A DNA stretch of 64,000 bases, taken from Clostridia bacterium. Its GTDB lineage: Bacteria > Bacillota > Clostridia > Oscillospirales > Acutalibacteraceae. Shown here piece after piece: positions 14,865 to 23,738 of this stretch. Below the pieces are notes generated by a model. That model did no database searches and was not told where the DNA came from. It was given only the letters and a program-made list of their open reading frames with translations. The DNA lies in NCBI GenBank assembly GCA_017550625.1, contig JAFZOL010000034.1:54793-118792 (forward strand). Direction: 5' to 3'. The position numbers and the translations under genes are program-made. The first letter of the stretch is position 1, and each line of letters starts with the position of its first letter.

Positions 14865-17120
14865 ATGAAAAAAGCAATTGCTGTGATTCTTTCCGTTTTA
14901 TTGGTCTTTGTTGTTCTGCCGATTATCGGATTCGCGGAAGAAACGCCTGAGATCCCGGAAGGCTATACGCCGATCTACACAAAAGACGATCTCGACAATA
15001 TCCGTCTTGATATGAGCGGAAAATACATTTTGATGAACGACCTTGTGTTTACGGATGAAGATTATGCTCCCGGCGGTGATTTCTATAATTACACCTATGG
15101 GTGGAATCCAATTGGAACTTCATCAAATCCGTTTACAGGAGAATTAGACGGTAATAATCATATAATTGACAATTTGAAAATCACTAATCCCGATCAGGAT
15201 TATCAAGGTTTATTTGGTTTCTTGAATAATGGGGCTGTTGTTCAAAACTTGGAACTAAACAATATTGAAATTCAAGGGGTAAATTATGTTGGCTCGGTCT
15301 CCGGGTATACAGATAATTCTTCATCGATTCTTAATTGTACGGTAAACGGAAGCATCAGTGGAAATTCAAACGTTGGCGGCATTACCGGTTATATGAACGG
15401 AGCATCAAACGAAACAACAATTCAAAACTGTATAGTCATTGGAACAGTATCCGGTACTGATACTGTCGGAGGAATTGTAGGCTACATGATCGGTGTTTTT
15501 CACGACTATATGAGTGGTGGTCATAGTTATAGTGAAAGAAAACCTGCTCGGATAATAAAATGTATTAATGCTTCGGCAGTATATGGTAATTCTAAAATTG
15601 GCGGCATATGCGGTTATGCTTATAGCGGTGGAGCAACCATTAGCACCTCTTTCAATATGGGGACCGTAAATGCGTCAGAATTATATGCCGGAGGTTTGTT
15701 TGGTTATATAGTAGGCACAGGAAACAACCATCAAACCAAAGTCAACGGTGTAACACATTGGTCTTATTGGATCACACAACCCAGTGCCTCTAATTGCTTT
15801 AATAGCGGAAATGTCTCTGCAGGGAGTTATTCAGGAGGATTGGTTGGATTTTGTACTAAGGTTGAAGGAGCAAGCGGAACATTTGGTTTTGGGTATGGAT
15901 CGTGCTATAATGTCGGTCATGTATTTGCAACTCAAGAAGAAGGCTATTATGGGCCGATAGAAGGTAAAGGTCCGAGTGATTGTTATGCTCTGTTCTTGGA
16001 TGGAATTTGCGAAGCCCCAACAAATACGCTTGGTACTTCAAAAACAGACGAAGAATTCAAAAGACCTGGGGCATATGGCTCATATTTTGATTTTGATTCT
16101 ATTTGGGAGATCATTGTCGGTGCTGAATATCCTTATGCAACGCTGAAAGACTTACCGCATGTTGACGACTTTACTGCTTGCCCCCATGAAAACACCGAGC
16201 TACAGAACGCCTCCGCCGCCACCTGCACTGAGAACGGCTACACCGGCGACCTCGTCTGCCTTGACTGCGGCGAGACGATCGAAGAGGGAACCGTGATCAA
16301 CGCCCTCGGGCACGATTACGTCGACCATCCCGCGCAGGCTCCCACCTGCTCTGCGATCGGCTGGATTGCCTATCAGACCTGTTCCCGCTGCGATTTCACG
16401 AGCTACGAAGAAATGGACGTCGACCCGACCAACCACGTGAACACCGTGGATGTCCCCGAGACCTTCTCTACCTGCATCACGCCCGGTTACACGGCTGGCG
16501 TCTACTGCAACGACTGCCGGCAGTATATCTCCGGTCACGTCGAAAAGGCCCTCGCCGACCATACGTGGAACAACGGCGAAACGCTGCGCGAGGCCACCTG
16601 CAACCAAAAAGGCCTTGTGAAATACACCTGCACTGTCCCGGGCTGCGGCGAGACCAAAACCGTTGAAACGGCTATCGCACCGAACAATCACAACTACGTT
16701 TCCGCCGTCACGGCACCCACTTGCACCGCGCAGGGCTACACCACCTATACCTGCACCCGCTGCGGCGACAACTACCGTTCGGACTACGTGAACGCCCTCG
16801 GCCACAGCTATACCTCGACCGTGACGCCCGCCACCTGCACCGCCGCGGGCTACACCACCTATACCTGCGTGCGCGGCGACCACACCTACACGGCGGACTA
16901 TACCGATCCGCTCGGCCACGTGGACAATAACGGCGACGGGTATTGCGACTACGGCTGCGGCACCACCATGACGCCCGTGGATCCCGGCGATCAGGGCGGG
17001 CAGAACAGCAACGCTTGTAAATACTGCGGCAAGGTCCATCCCAACACCGCGGCAGGCAGATTCATGAAGTTTATTCACGATCTGCTGTTCGTCTTCGCGC
17101 GGCTGTTCGGTATGAGATAA
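14865..17120 (+). CDS. Exported surface protein: GLUG-type beta-helix plus Cys-rich repeats
   Basis: A 751-residue exported protein. ATG 14865 is preferred to the in-frame ATG 14859 because AAAGGAG lies seven bases before it. A signal peptide (about 1-23) is followed by a repetitive region (about 80-420) with GLUG-like motifs (VGGITGYM, VGGIVGYM, IGGICGYAYSGG) typical of right-handed beta-helices. From about 435 there are repeats of TCT..GYTTYTC..CG type with regularly spaced CxxC pairs, then ACKYCGKVH and an amphipathic tail (KFIHDLLFVFARLFGMR). Coding DNA turns abruptly from AT-rich to GC-rich near 16190, at the domain border. A cell-surface adhesin-like role is inferred. Confidence 0.85.
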   Translation: MKKAIAVILSVLLVFVVLPIIGFAEETPEIPEGYTPIYTKDDLDNIRLDMSGKYILMNDLVFTDEDYAPGGDFYNYTYGWNPIGTSSNPFTGELDGNNHIIDNLKITNPDQDYQGLFGFLNNGAVVQNLELNNIEIQGVNYVGSVSGYTDNSSSILNCTVNGSISGNSNVGGITGYMNGASNETTIQNCIVIGTVSGTDTVGGIVGYMIGVFHDYMSGGHSYSERKPARIIKCINASAVYGNSKIGGICGYAYSGGATISTSFNMGTVNASELYAGGLFGYIVGTGNNHQTKVNGVTHWSYWITQPSASNCFNSGNVSAGSYSGGLVGFCTKVEGASGTFGFGYGSCYNVGHVFATQEEGYYGPIEGKGPSDCYALFLDGICEAPTNTLGTSKTDEEFKRPGAYGSYFDFDSIWEIIVGAEYPYATLKDLPHVDDFTACPHENTELQNASAATCTENGYTGDLVCLDCGETIEEGTVINALGHDYVDHPAQAPTCSAIGWIAYQTCSRCDFTSYEEMDVDPTNHVNTVDVPETFSTCITPGYTAGVYCNDCRQYISGHVEKALADHTWNNGETLREATCNQKGLVKYTCTVPGCGETKTVETAIAPNNHNYVSAVTAPTCTAQGYTTYTCTRCGDNYRSDYVNALGHSYTSTVTPATCTAAGYTTYTCVRGDHTYTADYTDPLGHVDNNGDGYCDYGCGTTMTPVDPGDQGGQNSNACKYCGKVHPNTAAGRFMKFIHDLLFVFARLFGMR

Positions 17121-17151
17121 ACCTGATCGATCTGAAAGCGGAATCGAAACA

Positions 17152-17194
17152 CAGCACCGCGCCGGGTCCTTTTCGGACCCGGCGCGGTGCTGTA
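17152..17194. terminator. Strong 19 bp hairpin between convergent genes
   Basis: A perfect 19 bp GC-rich stem (17152-17170 with 17176-17194) with the loop TTTTC lies between the surface protein gene and the small minus-strand gene. No real T tract follows on either strand, so termination efficiency is uncertain. Confidence 0.6.
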
Positions 17195-17244
17195 ATGCAA
17201 AAAGCGCAGGGGAGTCGGTCTGCTCTCCCCGCGCTTCAGCGGTT

Positions 17245-17448
17245 TCACTCCGAAAACCTGTCGCCCTTGAGCTCCGGCAGCACGTCGAAAAAGTGCTCCA
17301 CGTTCGCGTCGGGCGTGCCGAGGTGCTTCGTGCCGATGTTCGGCGTGAATTCCGGCGACACCGCGTTCATGAGCCCCGGCGCGAGATACGCGTCGGTCTG
17401 CCCGAGCGGGGCGGGCGTCGTGTTGTTGTTCTTTTTCTTTTTGGCCAT
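17245..17448 (-). CDS. 67-residue putative forespore-expressed small protein
   Basis: A hydrophilic 67-residue product with a Lys/Asn-rich start (MAKKKKNNN) and no Cys or membrane segment. No family is recognised, and it is not an alpha/beta SASP. It is called mainly because its upstream region holds CGCATA-N17-CATACTA on the minus strand, the same arrangement as the spoVA promoter. The predicted transcript start is about 11 bases before the ATG, and GGGTGAT could be the ribosome site. A small spore protein is therefore likely but inferred. Confidence 0.55.
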   Translation of the reverse strand: MAKKKKNNNTTPAPLGQTDAYLAPGLMNAVSPEFTPNIGTKHLGTPDANVEHFFDVLPELKGDRFSE

Positions 17449-17465
17449 AAAACATCACCCGTACA

Positions 17466-17495
17466 TAGTATGTACGGGCGATCGTTTTCTATGCG
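17466..17495 (-). promoter_or_regulatory. Putative sigma-F/G promoter of the 67-residue gene
   Basis: On the minus strand, CGCATA (17490-17495) and a consensus CATACTA (17466-17472) are 17 bases apart. The -10 sits in a perfect 9 bp palindrome (17458-17478). Confidence 0.6.
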
Positions 17496-17505
17496 CTTAT
17501 ATTAT

Positions 17506-17545
17506 GATTTTCGAAAACAGCCTTAACGCGTTCTCCCGGCAACGG
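17506..17545 (-). repeat. Detached copy of the tatD 3' end
   Basis: These 40 bases match 36 of 40 bases of 17733-17772, which encode the last residues of TatD. The orientation is the same and the copies are 227 bp apart. The copy is not part of an intact gene. Confidence 0.75.
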
Positions 17546-17726
17546 AACGGTAGGGGCGCAGACCCCTGCGCCGTTTACGGATAGCGCGTAAGCGCCACCG
17601 ATAATAAGCCCACCGTTATTCTGATTCTGTCCCCACTCCGCATTGGGGTTTTGCGGACAGTTTTTCATATATCGGCTGGGCATGCAAACTCCCGAACGGC
17701 ATTTGCAGCCGATCGGGAGCTTCGTT

Positions 17727-18497
17727 TTATTTGATTTTCGAAAACAGCCTGAGTGCGTTCTCCCGGCAGCGGTCGGCGAGCGCCTGTTCGTCTTCGTTCC
17801 TGAGCTCCGCCAGAAACGCCGCGGTCAAGGCGATGAGCGACGAGTCGTTGCGCTTGCCGCGATAGGGGACCGGCGCCATATACGGGCAGTCGGTCTCGAG
17901 CAGCAGCCGGTCGGCGGGCACTTCCTTCGCCACCTCCACCGCTTTTCTCGCGTTCTTGAAGGTCACGGCGCCCCCGAGCCCGATATAGAGCCCGAGGCCG
18001 ACGGCCTCCTTCATCGTTTCCACGCTGCCCGAAAAGCAGTGCAGCACGCCTGCGGGACGGTACGCCCGCATAAGCTCCATCGTGGGCCCGTGCGCCTCGC
18101 GGTCGTGCACGATCACCGGGAGCCCGAGGTCGTTCGCCAATTGAAGCTGCCGCTCGAAGAATACACGCTGCGTCTCGCGGTCCGGCTCCGGCCAATAAAA
18201 GTCGAGTCCGATCTCGCCGATCGCCGCACATTTTTCGTGCGCCGCCAAGCTGCGGACCTCCTCGAGGTCCGAAAGGGGCTTATCCCCGCAGTCCTCGGGG
18301 TGGATGCCCGCCGCGAACCACACGAACGGATATTTTTCGGCGAGCGCCCGGCTTCGTTCGGACGACGGCACATCCGTGCCGCATTCGATCACGCCGCACA
18401 CGCCCTGTTCGGGCAGACCTTCGAGCACCGCGAAACGGTCCTCGTCGAACCTGCCGTCGTGGTAATGGGCGTGGGTATCGAAAATGCCGGTCAGCAT
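17727..18497 (-). CDS. tatD: TatD-family metal-dependent DNase
   Basis: A 256-residue TIM-barrel hydrolase. Metal ligands are visible: DTHAHYHD at the start (residues 7-14), the Glu in IGEIGLDFYW near 93, VIVHDREA near 128, HCFSGS near 152 and LLLETDCPYMAP near 201. In other bacteria TatD has 3'-5' exonuclease activity. It overlaps the metG stop by one base; the metG-tatD order is common in Firmicutes. Its 3' end is duplicated 227 bp downstream. Confidence 0.95.
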   Translation of the reverse strand: MLTGIFDTHAHYHDGRFDEDRFAVLEGLPEQGVCGVIECGTDVPSSERSRALAEKYPFVWFAAGIHPEDCGDKPLSDLEEVRSLAAHEKCAAIGEIGLDFYWPEPDRETQRVFFERQLQLANDLGLPVIVHDREAHGPTMELMRAYRPAGVLHCFSGSVETMKEAVGLGLYIGLGGAVTFKNARKAVEVAKEVPADRLLLETDCPYMAPVPYRGKRNDSSLIALTAAFLAELRNEDEQALADRCRENALRLFSKIK

Positions 18498-20434
18498 CAG
18501 CGAATCTTCGAGCCGTTCGGCATCGTTTGGTCGAGGAACAGCACCTTCACGTCGTCCTCGGCGCAGTCGGCTGCCAAAATCATGCCCTGGCTCTCAACGC
18601 CGCACAGCACGGCGGGCTTGAGGTTCGACACCAGCGCCACCTTTTTGCCGACTAACTCGTCGGGGCTATAGAACTTCGCGATGCCGCTTGCGACCGTGCG
18701 TCTGCCGCAGCCGTCGTCGAGCGTGAGCTTCAAAAGCTTTTTCGCCTTCTTCACGGGCTCGGCTTCAAGGATCTCGGCGACGCGCAGGTCCACCTTCATG
18801 AAGTCGTCGATGCCGATCTTCGCCACGCCCGCGATCTCGGCGGCGTTCTTCGCGGCGGCGGCCTTTTCTTCCATTTCTTTTTCGATCTCGGCCAGCATCA
18901 CGGCGGCGTCGATACGCTGGAACAGCGGCTCCGGCGCGCCCACTTTGGTGCCAACGGGATACGCCCCGAACGTGAACGCGGATTCATAACTCCGCTCGCC
19001 GCAGCCGATCTGCGCGAAGATCTTGTCCGCCGTGTCGGGCATGATGGGGGTGATGAGCACGCCGAGGATTCGGATCGCCTCCACGAGGTTATACAGCACG
19101 GTCGAAAGCCTGCCGCGGTCGGCTTCGTTCTTCGCGAGCGCCCACGGAGAAGTCTCGTCGATATACTTGTTCGAGCGCTTGGCCACGTTCATTACGGCGT
19201 CCACGGCGTCGGCGATCTTGAACTCGTCGTAGCACTTTTCCGCCGTCGGGGCGGCTGCGAGCACGTCGGCGATGAAGGCCTCGTCCACGTCGCCCTTCAC
19301 GTCCTTCTCGGGCAGCACGCCGCCGAAATACTTGTTCACCATGGCCACGGTGCGGTTCACAAGGTTGCCGAGCGTGTTGGCAAGATCGGCGTTGAAGCGG
19401 TCGATCATGGTCTCATACGAAATGGAGCCGTCGTTCGCGTGCGGCATTTCGCTGAGCAGATAATAGCGCACGGCGTCCACGCCGAAGCGGCGCACGAGCT
19501 CGTCCGCGTAGATCACGTTGCCCTTCGATTTGCTCATCTTGTTTTCGCCCATCAAAAGCCACGGGTGGCCGTACACCTGCTTCGGCAGCGGCTCGCCCAA
19601 AGCCATCAGCATGATGGGCCAATAGATCGTGTGGAAACGCACGATATCCTTGCCGATGATGTGCGCGTCGGCGGGCCAGTACTTTTTATAGTTCTCGCCG
19701 CTGCCGTCGGGGTCGTAGCCGAGCGCCGTGATATAGTTCGACAGCGCGTCGATCCACACGTAGATCACGTGCCCCTCGTCGAACGTCACCGGGATGCCCC
19801 ATTTGAACGACGTGCGGCTCACGCACAGATCCTGCAGGCCGGGTTTAATGAAGTTGTTGAGCATCTCTTTCTTGCGCGCCTCGGGATAGATGAAATCCGG
19901 GTGGCTCTCGATGTGCTCCTCCAGCCGCTTCTGATATTTCGACAGGCGCAGGAAATACGCCTCTTCCTTGGCCTTTTTCACTTCGCCGCCGCAGTCGGGG
20001 CAGCGCCCGTCCACGAGCTGCGAATCGGTGAAGAACGACTCGCACGGTACGCAGTAGTTGCCTTCATACGCGCCGAGATAGATGTCGCCCTGGTCGTAGA
20101 GCTTTTTGAAGATCTTCTGCACCGCGCGCTCGTGATAGCCGTCGGTGGTGCGGATGAAGTGGTCGTAGGTGGTGTTGAGCGTATCGCAGATCTCCCTGAT
20201 CTCGCCCGCCACGCGGTCCACGTAGTCCTTCGGGGACACGCCGGCCTCCTTCGCGTAGTTCTCGATCTTCTGGCCGTGCTCGTCGGTGCCGGTGCAGAAA
20301 AACACGTCGTAGCCCTGCAGGCGCTTGAACCGCGCGATGGCGTCGGTCAGCACGATCTCATACGAGTTGCCGATGTGCGGCTTTCTCGACGCGTAGGCGA
20401 TCGCCGTGGTGATATAATACTTGCCTTTTTCCAT
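18497..20434 (-). CDS. metG: Methionyl-tRNA synthetase
   Basis: A 645-residue class I synthetase. The HIGH motif appears as KPHIGNSYE (about 18-26); two CxxC pairs (CVPC, CPDC near 127-147) bind zinc; KMSKS is near 300. The C-terminal ~105 residues form a tRNA-binding OB domain (DFMKVDLRVAEILEAEPV), giving the long form. The ATG follows AGAGGGA. It is the first gene of metG-tatD. The short leader shows no T-box features. Confidence 0.97.
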   Translation of the reverse strand: MEKGKYYITTAIAYASRKPHIGNSYEIVLTDAIARFKRLQGYDVFFCTGTDEHGQKIENYAKEAGVSPKDYVDRVAGEIREICDTLNTTYDHFIRTTDGYHERAVQKIFKKLYDQGDIYLGAYEGNYCVPCESFFTDSQLVDGRCPDCGGEVKKAKEEAYFLRLSKYQKRLEEHIESHPDFIYPEARKKEMLNNFIKPGLQDLCVSRTSFKWGIPVTFDEGHVIYVWIDALSNYITALGYDPDGSGENYKKYWPADAHIIGKDIVRFHTIYWPIMLMALGEPLPKQVYGHPWLLMGENKMSKSKGNVIYADELVRRFGVDAVRYYLLSEMPHANDGSISYETMIDRFNADLANTLGNLVNRTVAMVNKYFGGVLPEKDVKGDVDEAFIADVLAAAPTAEKCYDEFKIADAVDAVMNVAKRSNKYIDETSPWALAKNEADRGRLSTVLYNLVEAIRILGVLITPIMPDTADKIFAQIGCGERSYESAFTFGAYPVGTKVGAPEPLFQRIDAAVMLAEIEKEMEEKAAAAKNAAEIAGVAKIGIDDFMKVDLRVAEILEAEPVKKAKKLLKLTLDDGCGRRTVASGIAKFYSPDELVGKKVALVSNLKPAVLCGVESQGMILAADCAEDDVKVLFLDQTMPNGSKIR

Positions 20435-20476
20435 ATAAGGTCCCTCTTTTCGGTTTCGGTTCCGTCTGTTTCAAAT

Positions 20477-20505
20477 ATTATACGCATTCGCTTTCCGTTT
20501 TGCAA
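20477..20505 (-). promoter_or_regulatory. Sigma-A promoter of metG-tatD
   Basis: On the minus strand, TTGCAA (20500-20505) and a consensus TATAAT (20477-20482) are 17 bases apart. Confidence 0.8.
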
Positions 20506-20553
20506 GCATTTCTTTCAAAACGGCGGCGATATTGCGAAAAAACGAAATAGTGT

Positions 20554-20582
20554 TTGACATTTTTCGTTCTATCCTGTAAAAT
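20554..20582 (+). promoter_or_regulatory. Sigma-A promoter of the GPH transporter gene
   Basis: A consensus TTGACA (20554-20559) and TAAAAT (20577-20582) are 17 bases apart. Confidence 0.8.
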
Positions 20583-20606
20583 GGGGACGAAAGGTGTGAA
20601 TAAAGT

Positions 20607-21977
20607 ATGAACGAAAACCATCAGACGCTCACCGCGCCGGTCGAAAAAGTGCCGGTGCTTAGCAAGATCTGGCTCAGCTTTGCCGACTGCATGTGCGGCT
20701 CGCTCAACGGCCTGCTCACCGGCGGCGGCATGACCTATTTCTTCACCAAATTCATGGGGCTCGACGAAGGCCTCGCCGGCATCGTGTGGATCATCTTCGG
20801 CATCTGGAACGCCGTCAACGACCCGCTGTTCGGCTATATTTCGGACCGCACGAAATCCAAGCTCGGACGGCGCATCCCCTATATCCGCTACGGCGCGTTC
20901 TTCTACGCCCTCGTCTTCGTGTTCACATGGTTCAAGTGGCCCTTCGGCGGCAGCCAGGCCGCGATGTTCGTGCAGATGCTCGTCACGCTCTTCCTGTTCG
21001 ACACGCTCTACACCGCCATCGCCACGTCCCTCTACGTCATGCCCTACACCATGGCGGTCTCGAACAAGGCGCGCTCGTCGATCTTCGTGTGGAAGATCGG
21101 CTTCAGCCTCATCTCTCTCGGCGTGCCGCTCGTGGTGTTCCCGCTCATCAAGCCCGAGGTCGGCACCGATCCCACGCAGTTCCAGATCATCATGACATGC
21201 ATCGGCGTGTTCGCGTTCCTTGTCATCTTCTTCTCCACGTTCTTCTATAAAGAGAAGGTGCAGAACGAGTCCGAAGAGCAGATGAACATCTTCCGCTCGG
21301 TCGTCGAGTGCTTCAAGAACCGCTCGTTCGTGGTGTTCGAGGTGCTCAGCTTCACGGTCATCTTCATCCAGACCATCCTTATGCAGGGCGTCATCTATTA
21401 CTTCGACGAGTTCGAAACCAATATGGCGCTGGCCTACGGCTGCCTCGGCCTCGGCGCGCTCGGCGGCATCATTTTGTGGATCAAAATGCTGCGTCCGTGG
21501 GGCGTGCGCAAATGCGTCACGATCATGTGCGTCTCGTTCGCAGCCGCGGCCGCGGCGATGTGCGTGGTCGGGCAGATCATGCCCGTCGCGCTCTTCGTGT
21601 TCCTGCTCACGGGCGTGGGCTTCGCGGGCGGCATGTATCTCGTGCCCATCATGAACGGCGACGTCATCGACTACGACGAGTATAAGACCGGCGCGCGCCG
21701 CGAGGGCATCTACGCGGGCGTCAACTCGCTCATCACGAAGCCCGCCATCAGCCTCGCGAACGCCGCGTTCCTGATGATCGCCAAATGGTTCGGCTACAAC
21801 ACCGATCTCAAGGCCGGCATGCAGAGCGAGCTTGCCAAGCACGGCGTGCTCGTTGCATGGATGGCGATCCCGGCGATTTTGCTCGTGATCTCCGCGATCA
21901 GCATGAAGTTCTATCCGCTCTACGGCGAGAAATGGGACCGCCAGAAGGCCGAGATCGCCGAAAAGCACGAACAGTAA
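20607..21977 (+). CDS. GPH (MelB-like) family sugar transporter
   Basis: A 456-residue, 12-helix major facilitator of the glycoside-pentoside-hexuronide:cation group. Typical motifs are AVNDPLFGYISDRTKSKLGRR (loop 2-3, about 72-92) and NGDVIDYDEYKTGARREGIYAG in the second half (about 350-371). The imported sugar cannot be predicted. It is monocistronic, with its own promoter and terminator and divergent from metG. A second, more distant GPH protein is in the glycan operon at 55.1-56.7 kb. Confidence 0.9.
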   Translation: MNENHQTLTAPVEKVPVLSKIWLSFADCMCGSLNGLLTGGGMTYFFTKFMGLDEGLAGIVWIIFGIWNAVNDPLFGYISDRTKSKLGRRIPYIRYGAFFYALVFVFTWFKWPFGGSQAAMFVQMLVTLFLFDTLYTAIATSLYVMPYTMAVSNKARSSIFVWKIGFSLISLGVPLVVFPLIKPEVGTDPTQFQIIMTCIGVFAFLVIFFSTFFYKEKVQNESEEQMNIFRSVVECFKNRSFVVFEVLSFTVIFIQTILMQGVIYYFDEFETNMALAYGCLGLGALGGIILWIKMLRPWGVRKCVTIMCVSFAAAAAAMCVVGQIMPVALFVFLLTGVGFAGGMYLVPIMNGDVIDYDEYKTGARREGIYAGVNSLITKPAISLANAAFLMIAKWFGYNTDLKAGMQSELAKHGVLVAWMAIPAILLVISAISMKFYPLYGEKWDRQKAEIAEKHEQ

Positions 21978-21995
21978 GTTCTTCCGCACCCGTTC

Positions 21996-22030
21996 CGGGA
22001 CGCCCGTTTTCGTCGGGCGTCCCGTTTTTT
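21996..22030 (+). terminator. Intrinsic terminator of the GPH transporter gene
   Basis: An 11 bp stem (21996-22006 with 22014-22024) is followed by TTTTTT. Confidence 0.92.
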
Positions 22031-22040
22031 CATTTCTCTG

Positions 22041-22069
22041 TTTACAAGGCCGCCGCTTTGTGGTATAAT
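22041..22069 (+). promoter_or_regulatory. Sigma-A promoter of methyltransferase-hslO
   Basis: TTTACA (22041-22046) and a consensus TATAAT (22064-22069) are 17 bases apart. Confidence 0.8.
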
Positions 22070-22098
22070 ATGCCGAGATCAAACGGGGAGGTGAGCCG

Positions 22099-22842
22099 AT
22101 GGCGTACGATTACGGCTTTTCGTCGGTCTACGACCGCTTCTGCGAAGCCGCCGAGCCCGAACGCCGCGCCGAATTCGCCCTCGCGCTGCTGCGGCGCGCC
22201 GGGGTCACGGGCGGCATCTTGCTCGACCTGTGCTGCGGCACGGGCAAAATGACCGAAGCCTACGTCAGGGCGGGCTTTGACGTGATCGGCGCGGACCTCA
22301 GCGAAGAGATGCTCGATATCGCGCGCGCCCGCTTCGCCGAAACGGGGTCGAACGTGCTGCTGCTGTGCCAGGATATGCGCGAGCTCGACCTGTTCGGCAC
22401 GATCAACGCGTGCGTGTGCACCCTCGATTCCGTCAACCACCTCACCGACGAAATGGACGTTCTGCGCGCGTTCGAACGCGTGAGCCTGTTCACCGAGCCC
22501 GGAGGCGCGTTCGTGTTCGACGTGAACACGCCCTATAAGCACGCCGAGGTGCTCGGCAACAACGCTTTTGTGTTTGAAGATGAAACGGCGTTTCTCGTCT
22601 GGCAGAATTTCTACGAGCCTGAGAACTGCACGGTGGTCGAGGCGCTCGACCTCTTCGTCGAGAATTCCGACGGCACCTACACCCGCGAGCAGGATGAGAT
22701 CATTGAGCGCGCCTACGAACCCGCGCTTCTCGAACGCCTGTTATACGAGGCGGGCTTTTCGTCCGTCGAAACGTTTGGCGACCTCGAGCTTTCGCCGCCG
22801 AAAGAAACCGACGAGCGCCTTTGGTTCGTCGCGAAAAAATAA
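22099..22842 (+). CDS. Class I SAM-dependent methyltransferase
   Basis: A 247-residue methyltransferase. Motif I is LLDLCCGTGKM (about 40-50), followed by GADLSEEML (motif II), and the N-terminus YGFSSVYDRFC is typical of the YqeM-like group. The substrate is unknown. The gene is followed 17 bases later by hslO and shares its promoter, so a link with redox or protein stress is possible but unsupported. Confidence 0.85.
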   Translation: MAYDYGFSSVYDRFCEAAEPERRAEFALALLRRAGVTGGILLDLCCGTGKMTEAYVRAGFDVIGADLSEEMLDIARARFAETGSNVLLLCQDMRELDLFGTINACVCTLDSVNHLTDEMDVLRAFERVSLFTEPGGAFVFDVNTPYKHAEVLGNNAFVFEDETAFLVWQNFYEPENCTVVEALDLFVENSDGTYTREQDEIIERAYEPALLERLLYEAGFSSVETFGDLELSPPKETDERLWFVAKK

Positions 22843-22859
22843 ACGGGGAGTGACCCAAC

Positions 22860-23738
22860 ATGGTCAATAATCTGATAAGATGCATATCCGACGACGGTTC
22901 CGTTGTCGTTCTGGTGGAGGATTCCACCGAGATCGTCGAGACCGCGCGGCAGATCGGGAATACGTCGCGCGTGTGCACGGCTGCGCTGGGGCGTCTGCTC
23001 ACCGGCGCGTCGCTCATGGGCTATATGCTCAAGAATCCCGACGACACCGTCACCCTGCGCGTGGCCGGCAACGGCGAGGCGGGGGCCGTGATCGCCTCGG
23101 CGCACGCCGACGGCAACGTCAAGGGCTATATCATGAACCCGTCGCTCGACCTGCCCCTGAAGCCCAACGGCAAGCTCGACGTCGGCAAGGCTGTCGGGGC
23201 TGACGGCTATCTCGCCGTCGTCAAGGACCTCGGCTACAAAGAGCCCGTGATCGGGCAGGTGCCGCTGGTGTCGGGCGAGATCGCCGAAGACCTCACGGCA
23301 TATTTCGCCGCCAGCGAACAGGTGCCCACGGTCTGCTCCCTCGGCGTGCTGCTCGGCAAAGAGGGCGCCGTGGCCAAGGCCGGCGGCTTCATCATCCAGC
23401 TTCTGCCCACGGCCGACGACGGCGTGATCGACCGCGTGGAGCGCGACGTCTCCAAGGTCCGCCCCGTCACGCAGATGCTTGCCGACGGCATGACGCCTCT
23501 TGAGATCGCCGAAACCGTGCTGCCCGATTTTAAGCTCGAAACGCTCGGCGAGGCGCACACCGAATACCGGTGCGACTGCTCGCGCGCCCGCGTGGAGCAG
23601 GCGCTGATCGGCGCGGGGCTCGACGCCCTCGAAGAGATGGCAAGCGACCCCGTCACCGAGGTCAAATGCCATTTCTGCCCCTCGGTCTACCGCTTCACGC
23701 CGAACGAGATCCGCAATCTCATCAAAAAAGCGAAATGA
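22860..23738 (+). CDS. hslO: Redox-regulated chaperone Hsp33
   Basis: A 292-residue cytosolic holdase activated when its zinc-bound cysteines are oxidised. The zinc/redox switch is visible in the last 60 residues as CDC and CHFC. The core domain is typical (LTGASLMGYMLKNPDDTVTLRVAGNG, MNPSLDLPLKPNGKLDVG). The ATG follows GGGGAGTG. Probably co-transcribed with the methyltransferase. Confidence 0.95.
   Translation: MVNNLIRCISDDGSVVVLVEDSTEIVETARQIGNTSRVCTAALGRLLTGASLMGYMLKNPDDTVTLRVAGNGEAGAVIASAHADGNVKGYIMNPSLDLPLKPNGKLDVGKAVGADGYLAVVKDLGYKEPVIGQVPLVSGEIAEDLTAYFAASEQVPTVCSLGVLLGKEGAVAKAGGFIIQLLPTADDGVIDRVERDVSKVRPVTQMLADGMTPLEIAETVLPDFKLETLGEAHTEYRCDCSRARVEQALIGAGLDALEEMASDPVTEVKCHFCPSVYRFTPNEIRNLIKKAK

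Noticed and set aside
20435..20606. T-box or S-box riboswitch upstream of metG
   Set aside because: The spacer is only ~170 bp and shared with a divergent promoter; no T-box sequence or antiterminator pair is visible.
20478..22082. 534-codon minus-strand frame opposite the GPH transporter
   Set aside because: Antisense shadow rich in Glu, His and Arg; it crosses the divergent promoter region.
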